In this document: in pieces, positions 17,373 to 21,064 of the stretch
Numbering within the stretch: position 1 is the stretch's first letter
How the letters are laid out: the number at the start of each line of letters is the position of its first letter
Assembly: GCA_900541965.1 (NCBI GenBank)
Contig: UQLN01000069.1
Coordinates: 1-21,064 of the forward strand
From: an uncultured Parabacteroides sp.
GTDB taxonomy: Bacteria > Bacteroidota > Bacteroidia > Bacteroidales > Tannerellaceae
Direction of reading: 5' to 3'
Length of the DNA stretch: 21,064 nucleotides
Notes under the pieces: generated by a model
What the model was told of the DNA's origin: nothing
The model's database searches: none
What the model saw: only the letters and a program-made list of their open reading frames with translations
Made by a program: the position numbers and the translations under genes

Positions 17373-17540
17373 ATAACATGATATAACACGGTTTTTTTAA
17401 GTTTACATAATTGAATAACGGCTTTGTACATGGTTTTCTTTATTTTTTATAATCAGATAACGGCTTCCTATAGGATTTTCTTTATATTCTGTAATCATAT
17501 ACCATGGTCGGACGTGAATTTTTTTATTTTTACATATTGA
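17373..17540. repeat. Degenerate tandem array of four 42-base units between the AraC-type gene and fecR
   Basis: Units lie at 17373-17414, 17415-17456, 17457-17498 and 17499-17540. The middle two match at 33 of 42 positions by hand alignment; both open ATAACGGCTT and share TTTCTTTAT and TAATCA. The first unit matches the second, and the fourth matches the first, at about 26 of 42. Each unit has an ATAAC/ATACC start, a central CATGG- or ATAGGA-like block, a T-rich core and a TAAT/TATT end. Forty-two bases is four helical turns, so equivalent sites would face the same side of the DNA. The remaining intergenic sequence (17541-17698) holds a short GC-rich patch near 17566-17609 and no gene. Confidence 0.6.
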
Positions 17541-17654
17541 ATCCTAAAATAAATCGATGTTTTTACGAGGCAGGCAGGGAAGAACAAGCCGCCCCATACG
17601 GACGCTGCCATAAAAAAACAGTCCTGATTTGAAAAAAATATCATTTTAGCTCAG

Positions 17655-17662
17655 TAAATTTC
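17655..17662 (+). promoter_or_regulatory. Weak candidate -7 element upstream of fecR
   Basis: TAAATTTC differs from TAnnTTTG at one base. A TTTG at 17628-17631 lies 23 bases upstream, slightly too far for a standard -33 element. It lies 37 bases before the fecR start codon. The anti-sigma gene needs its own promoter because the sigma gene is separated from it by a convergent gene. Confidence 0.25.
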
Positions 17663-17698
17663 CGGGGTAAACCGTTTAGCTTACATAAAAAGGGGAAA

Positions 17699-18677
17699 AT
17701 GGACTTTGATTATACATTGTTAGCGAAATATCTGATAGATGCACTCTCCCGGGAAGAGTCGGAGGCAGTGACGGAATGGCGTAATCTTTCGGAAGAGAAT
17801 GAAAAAATCTTTTCCGGACTGGTCAAATTGCGTATTTCCCGGAAGTATATGCAGTATAATACACCTGAACATATAGAAAAGGCGTTGGATGTGGTAAATA
17901 CAAAGATAAACAGGACCTCCCGTTTCCGTCTTTTCCGTTCGGTCATGAAATATGCGGCTGTGGCCCTGCTGCTGCTTTCTCTTTCATATGCGGGTTGGGA
18001 ATATTATAAGCCTGAAACCTGTGTGACGATTGCCGTAAAGCATGGGGAGGATATGAAACAATTTATGCTGGCAGACGGAACATCCGTCTGGTTGAAAGGC
18101 GGGTCTTCCTTAAAATATCCTGCGTCTTTTGGCAAAAAGACGCGGGAAGTCTCCTTGCAAGGAGAAGCGTACTTTGACGTCTCAAAGTACGCTGATGCCC
18201 TTCTATATATCTACTGAATTTTTGAAAATAAAGGTGCTGGGTACGGCCTTTGATGTAAAAACAGACCTTGCAAACAAGAAGATAGAAACGACCCTGGTAA
18301 GGGGCAAAGTAGCTTTGCTGGACCAAGACCGGAATGAGGTGATGACTATGTCGCCGGGAGAGAAAGTTACTTATACCCATGCCAATCATCAATATATATC
18401 GGAAAAGGTAGATGTAAACCTGTGTGCAACCTGGCGGTTGAACCAATCCATTTTTGAAAATGCCACACTACGGGAGATTGCAAACCTGCTCTCTGCCAAA
18501 TACAACGTGAACATAAATATCGAATCGTCCGAACTGGCCCGGCGCAAATTCAGGTGCGTGTTCAATAAGGATGAAAACTTGCAGGATATACTGAATTTAT
18601 TGGGATATCTGGCCCCTGTCCGTTACAGGATAGAGGGGACAGAGGTCTTTATATGGGAAAGTACAACTAAAAAATAA
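17699..18677 (+). pseudogene. FecR-type anti-sigma factor gene, frameshifted
   Basis: The first frame (17699-18217, 172 residues) encodes the cytoplasmic sigma-binding domain (about 1-78), one membrane helix (about 83-102, 'MKYAAVALLLLSLSYAGWEY') and the first half of the FecR domain ('LADGTSVWLKGGSSLKYPAS', 'VSLQGEAYFDVSK'). The second half continues in the +1 frame ('MPFYISTEFLKIKVLGTAFD') and ends in a DUF4974-like signalling domain at 18677. The shift lies between about 18188 and 18198. Family spacing (K, four residues, PF) is restored by adding two bases, giving a normal 326-residue protein. As read, the periplasmic part that contacts the STN domain of SusC is lost. An internal ATG at 18195 could restart translation, but that product would lack the membrane helix. 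A sequencing error near the hairpin at 18166-18193 is possible. Confidence 0.8.
18072..18193. repeat. Cluster of four perfect hairpin-forming inverted repeats inside fecR
   Basis: Four uninterrupted inverted repeats follow one another: CAGACGGA/TCCGTCTG with a 3-base loop (18072-18090); GCGTCTTTT/AAAAGACGC with a 4-base loop (18122-18143); the perfect 14-base palindrome CTCCTTGCAAGGAG (18151-18164); and AGCGTACTTTGA/TCAAAGTACGCT with a 4-base loop (18166-18193). All lie in the coding region for the first half of the FecR domain, and the last one abuts the frameshift. Confidence 0.85.
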
Positions 18678-18782
18678 ATGCCTATGGGGAATTAGACGGA
18701 AGAAGAACAATTAAACACATTACAGAAACATTACAAGCTATTTGTAACTGAAAAATTAGTACTAACAAAACAAATCACATGT

Positions 18783-21064
18783 ATGAATAAAAAAGCATCT
18801 ATTGCCACTCTGGCAATGTTTTTGGCTGCCGCATCTCCTGCATTGGCAGTAAACGACGCACATGCTTTGTATGTGAATCTGGAACTGGCTTTAAACAAGA
18901 CAACAGTCGGTACAGTCATACAAAGCATAAGCCGGCAGACGGGTTATGAATTTTCTTATGATGAAGCATTATTGGACAAAGAAATTTCGCAGGTTTCAAT
19001 CAATGTAAAAAATGAACATATAGAAAGTGTCTTGAAGCAGGTTTTCAGGAATACGGGCATCTCGTTTAAAATCGTGGACAACCGGATTTTCTTGAAAGAC
19101 GAAACCCGGAGAAATTCTTCTTTCTCCGAAGCGGAATATAAAAATGCCGTTAAACAACAGAAGAAAAAAACGATAACGGGTACGATTATCGACGATAGTG
19201 GATTGCCTGTTATCGGTGCGAATATTGTAGTGAAAGGCTTGACGCATGGGACAGTGACGGACCTGGACGGGAAGTTCACACTGACGGATGTCCCGGATGA
19301 CGCCACCTTGGTGGTTTCGTATATCGGTTATCTGGACCAGCAGATTCCGGTAAATAATAAGACTGCGTTCAATATCACACTGCGTGAAGATACGCAGAAA
19401 CTGGATGAGGTCGTTGTGGTAGGTTATGGCGTCCAGAAGAAAGTGAACATGACCGGTTCCATTTCGAATGTGAAAGCGGAAGAACTTTCCGTTATTCCGA
19501 ATACGAACTTGTCAAACTCGTTGGCAGGACGTGCGCCGGGTGCTACGATTACCGGCAACTCCGGTTTGATGGGCTCTTCTTCGGAAATTCGCATGCGTGG
19601 CGGTTTCGGTGACCCGTTGTTTGTTATCGACGGAGTGATCCGTGACAAGGAGGCGTTTGATAATTTGGAACCGTACGAGATCGACCAGATGAGTTTCTTG
19701 AAAGACGCTGCATCGGCTTCTATTTATGGATCGGCTGCCGGTAATGGTGTCGTATTGGTGACGACAAAGGGTGGTGTTAAGAACCAGAAACCAACGTTTA
19801 ATTATCAGGGATCTTATGCTTTCAGTAAGCCTACTCAAGAATTGTTTGCTGACAGATGGACGGCTATAGATGATTTGGATTATCAGAATGCGGTTGCTCG
19901 CTTCAAGGGATTAACAGAACCGAATGGCGAGGCTGAATATGCTTATTTTCGCGATAATAACATCAATTATAATGTAAACGACTATATTTGGCAGAACCCG
20001 TGGAACACGAAACACTCGCTGAGTGTGACGGGAGGTAGCGACAAGGTCCAGTATTATGTGATGGGTTCGTTTCTGGCAGAAGAAGGTTCGTATGTTTCAT
20101 TGGAAAACAAAAAGTATTCGTTGCGTTCGAACTTGACAATGGAACTAAGCAAATACATCAAGATGAACGTGAATCTGGATGCGAACCAGTCTAACGACAA
20201 GCGTTTCTATTGGCCGTTCTCGGATGATGATGATCAGGCTGTGTACGATTTGTATCGTTGTACGTTTAATGCGATGAAGACGACCCCGTTCTATTCAAAT
20301 CTGGATGGTACCCCTTCTTCTACGATTACGGATTATCCGATTTATCAGGATTATGGTTCATGGCAGGGCTGGAACCCGGTAGACCAGGTTGTCGGTAACC
20401 GTTATTTGAAAACACGTCGTCGTAATATGACTGGTATTGTTTCTTTTGATATCGATCTGGGTTTCATTACAAAAGGACTGAGCACGAAAATTGTCGGCAA
20501 CTATATCGGCCATGACTATTCGCGTAAGAGATATATGACATATCAGAAAAACTACAAGTTCCAACAGGCTGATCCGAGTGGAAACCGTTTCTTGCCGGGA
20601 CCGCTGAACTTAAATGAATATAATACGTTCAACTTTTCCCAGAACTATGAAAACCTGGAATACCGGACCAAACAGTTGTGGAGTGAACAGTTCAACTGGT
20701 TCGTGAATTATGCGAATACGTTTGGAAAGCATGATGTTTCTGGTATGATTGTGTTTGAACAAGCTTCTAACGGCGGGGAATATGTCGAAGCCAAAGCTGA
20801 AGAACCGACTACTTATATCGACCAGATGTTTGTTTTCTCGAAAGATGCAGAACGCCGTTGGGGGGATGCTAATGAGTACACCGGAGGACGCCTTTCGTGG
20901 ATCGGTCGTTTCAATTATACGTTCGACCAGAAATATATCGCCGAGTTTTCTTTCCGGTACGATGGTAATACCTTGTTCCCGAAAGGACATCGCTGGGGGT
21001 TCTTCCCTTCAGTATCCGCAGCATGGCGTATCAGCGAGGAGGCTTTTATGGCAGGAACTTCCGA
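18783..21064 (+). CDS. SusC-like TonB-dependent transducer with STN signalling domain, N-terminal 760 residues
   Basis: Open to the window end, so the 3' part is missing. The start ATG at 18783 is 105 bases after the fecR stop codon; an ATG at 18779 reads into a stop after three codons. Order of parts: signal peptide (1-22, ending ALA); STN domain (about 35-106, 'VGTVIQSISRQTGYEFSYDE' and 'GISFKIVDNRIFLKD'); regulatory-like domain (about 130-205, 'GTIIDDSGLPVIGANIVVKG'); TonB-contact motif DEVVVVGYGV (208-217); plug ('IRMRGGFGDPLFVIDGVIRD', 'MSFLKDAASASIYGSAAGNG'); and most of the barrel to 'HRWGFFPSVSAAWRISEEAF'. The STN domain marks SusC proteins that report substrate binding to a FecR-type anti-sigma factor. 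The gene directly follows such a gene, but that gene is frameshifted. A susD partner presumably lies beyond the window. Confidence 0.95.
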   Translation, partial: MNKKASIATLAMFLAAASPALAVNDAHALYVNLELALNKTTVGTVIQSISRQTGYEFSYDEALLDKEISQVSINVKNEHIESVLKQVFRNTGISFKIVDNRIFLKDETRRNSSFSEAEYKNAVKQQKKKTITGTIIDDSGLPVIGANIVVKGLTHGTVTDLDGKFTLTDVPDDATLVVSYIGYLDQQIPVNNKTAFNITLREDTQKLDEVVVVGYGVQKKVNMTGSISNVKAEELSVIPNTNLSNSLAGRAPGATITGNSGLMGSSSEIRMRGGFGDPLFVIDGVIRDKEAFDNLEPYEIDQMSFLKDAASASIYGSAAGNGVVLVTTKGGVKNQKPTFNYQGSYAFSKPTQELFADRWTAIDDLDYQNAVARFKGLTEPNGEAEYAYFRDNNINYNVNDYIWQNPWNTKHSLSVTGGSDKVQYYVMGSFLAEEGSYVSLENKKYSLRSNLTMELSKYIKMNVNLDANQSNDKRFYWPFSDDDDQAVYDLYRCTFNAMKTTPFYSNLDGTPSSTITDYPIYQDYGSWQGWNPVDQVVGNRYLKTRRRNMTGIVSFDIDLGFITKGLSTKIVGNYIGHDYSRKRYMTYQKNYKFQQADPSGNRFLPGPLNLNEYNTFNFSQNYENLEYRTKQLWSEQFNWFVNYANTFGKHDVSGMIVFEQASNGGEYVEAKAEEPTTYIDQMFVFSKDAERRWGDANEYTGGRLSWIGRFNYTFDQKYIAEFSFRYDGNTLFPKGHRWGFFPSVSAAWRISEEAFMAGTS

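Noticed and set aside
17373..17540. A CRISPR array
   Set aside because: The 42-base units are directly adjacent with no unique spacers, are degenerate, and no cas gene is nearby.
18304..18318. A fifth hairpin GCAAAG/CTTTGC in the downstream half of fecR
   Set aside because: Six-base arms with a three-base loop are expected by chance in a region of this length, so it was not counted with the cluster.
18195..18677. A separate gene starting at the ATG at 18195
   Set aside because: Its product continues the FecR domain in mid-fold and ends in the usual C-terminal domain without a signal peptide or membrane helix. A broken single gene is the simpler reading.

Overview
The window looks like a piece of a Bacteroidales chromosome (Bacteroides or Parabacteroides type). 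The evidence is three SusC-like TonB-dependent transporters, two SusD-like lipoproteins, an ECF sigma factor with a FecR-type anti-sigma gene, and promoter candidates matching the Bacteroidetes -7 consensus TAnnTTTG. There are few Shine-Dalgarno sites. Genus and species cannot be fixed from the sequence alone.

Layout. At the left edge (1-148, minus) is the start of an Rpn/PD-(D/E)XK nuclease-transposase family gene that leaves the window. Then come two envelope genes on the plus strand: a DUF4136-type lipoprotein (452-1090) and a small outer-membrane beta-barrel protein (1155-1784). They are closed by a strong intrinsic terminator (1831-1873).

From 2079 to 16016 runs one tightly packed plus-strand operon: susC-susD-susC-susD, then a surface lipoprotein with a beta-propeller-like C-terminus, then a secreted two-enzyme fusion. 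The fusion joins a GHL10-like glycosidase fold to a calcineurin-like metallophosphoesterase. This is a polysaccharide/glycoconjugate utilisation locus with two transporter pairs and a single, unusual enzyme. I infer that the target is a phosphate-bearing glycan or glycolipid, but the substrate is not proven.

The right part is regulatory. It holds an ECF sigma factor (16172-16792), a convergent stand-alone AraC-type DNA-binding protein (16797-17273, minus), a 425-base intergenic region with a degenerate array of 42-base tandem units, and a FecR-type anti-sigma gene. A third SusC (18783 to the window end) follows and carries the N-terminal STN signalling domain. This is the standard surface-sensing chain (STN-SusC to FecR to ECF sigma). 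However, the fecR gene is broken by a frameshift near 18188-18198, at the edge of a perfect 12-base inverted repeat that is the last of four perfect hairpins packed into about 120 coding bases. The sigma and anti-sigma genes are also separated by the AraC-type gene.

The two things most worth a second look are the hairpin cluster with its frameshift in fecR, and the glycosidase-phosphoesterase fusion encoded at the end of the double susCD operon.
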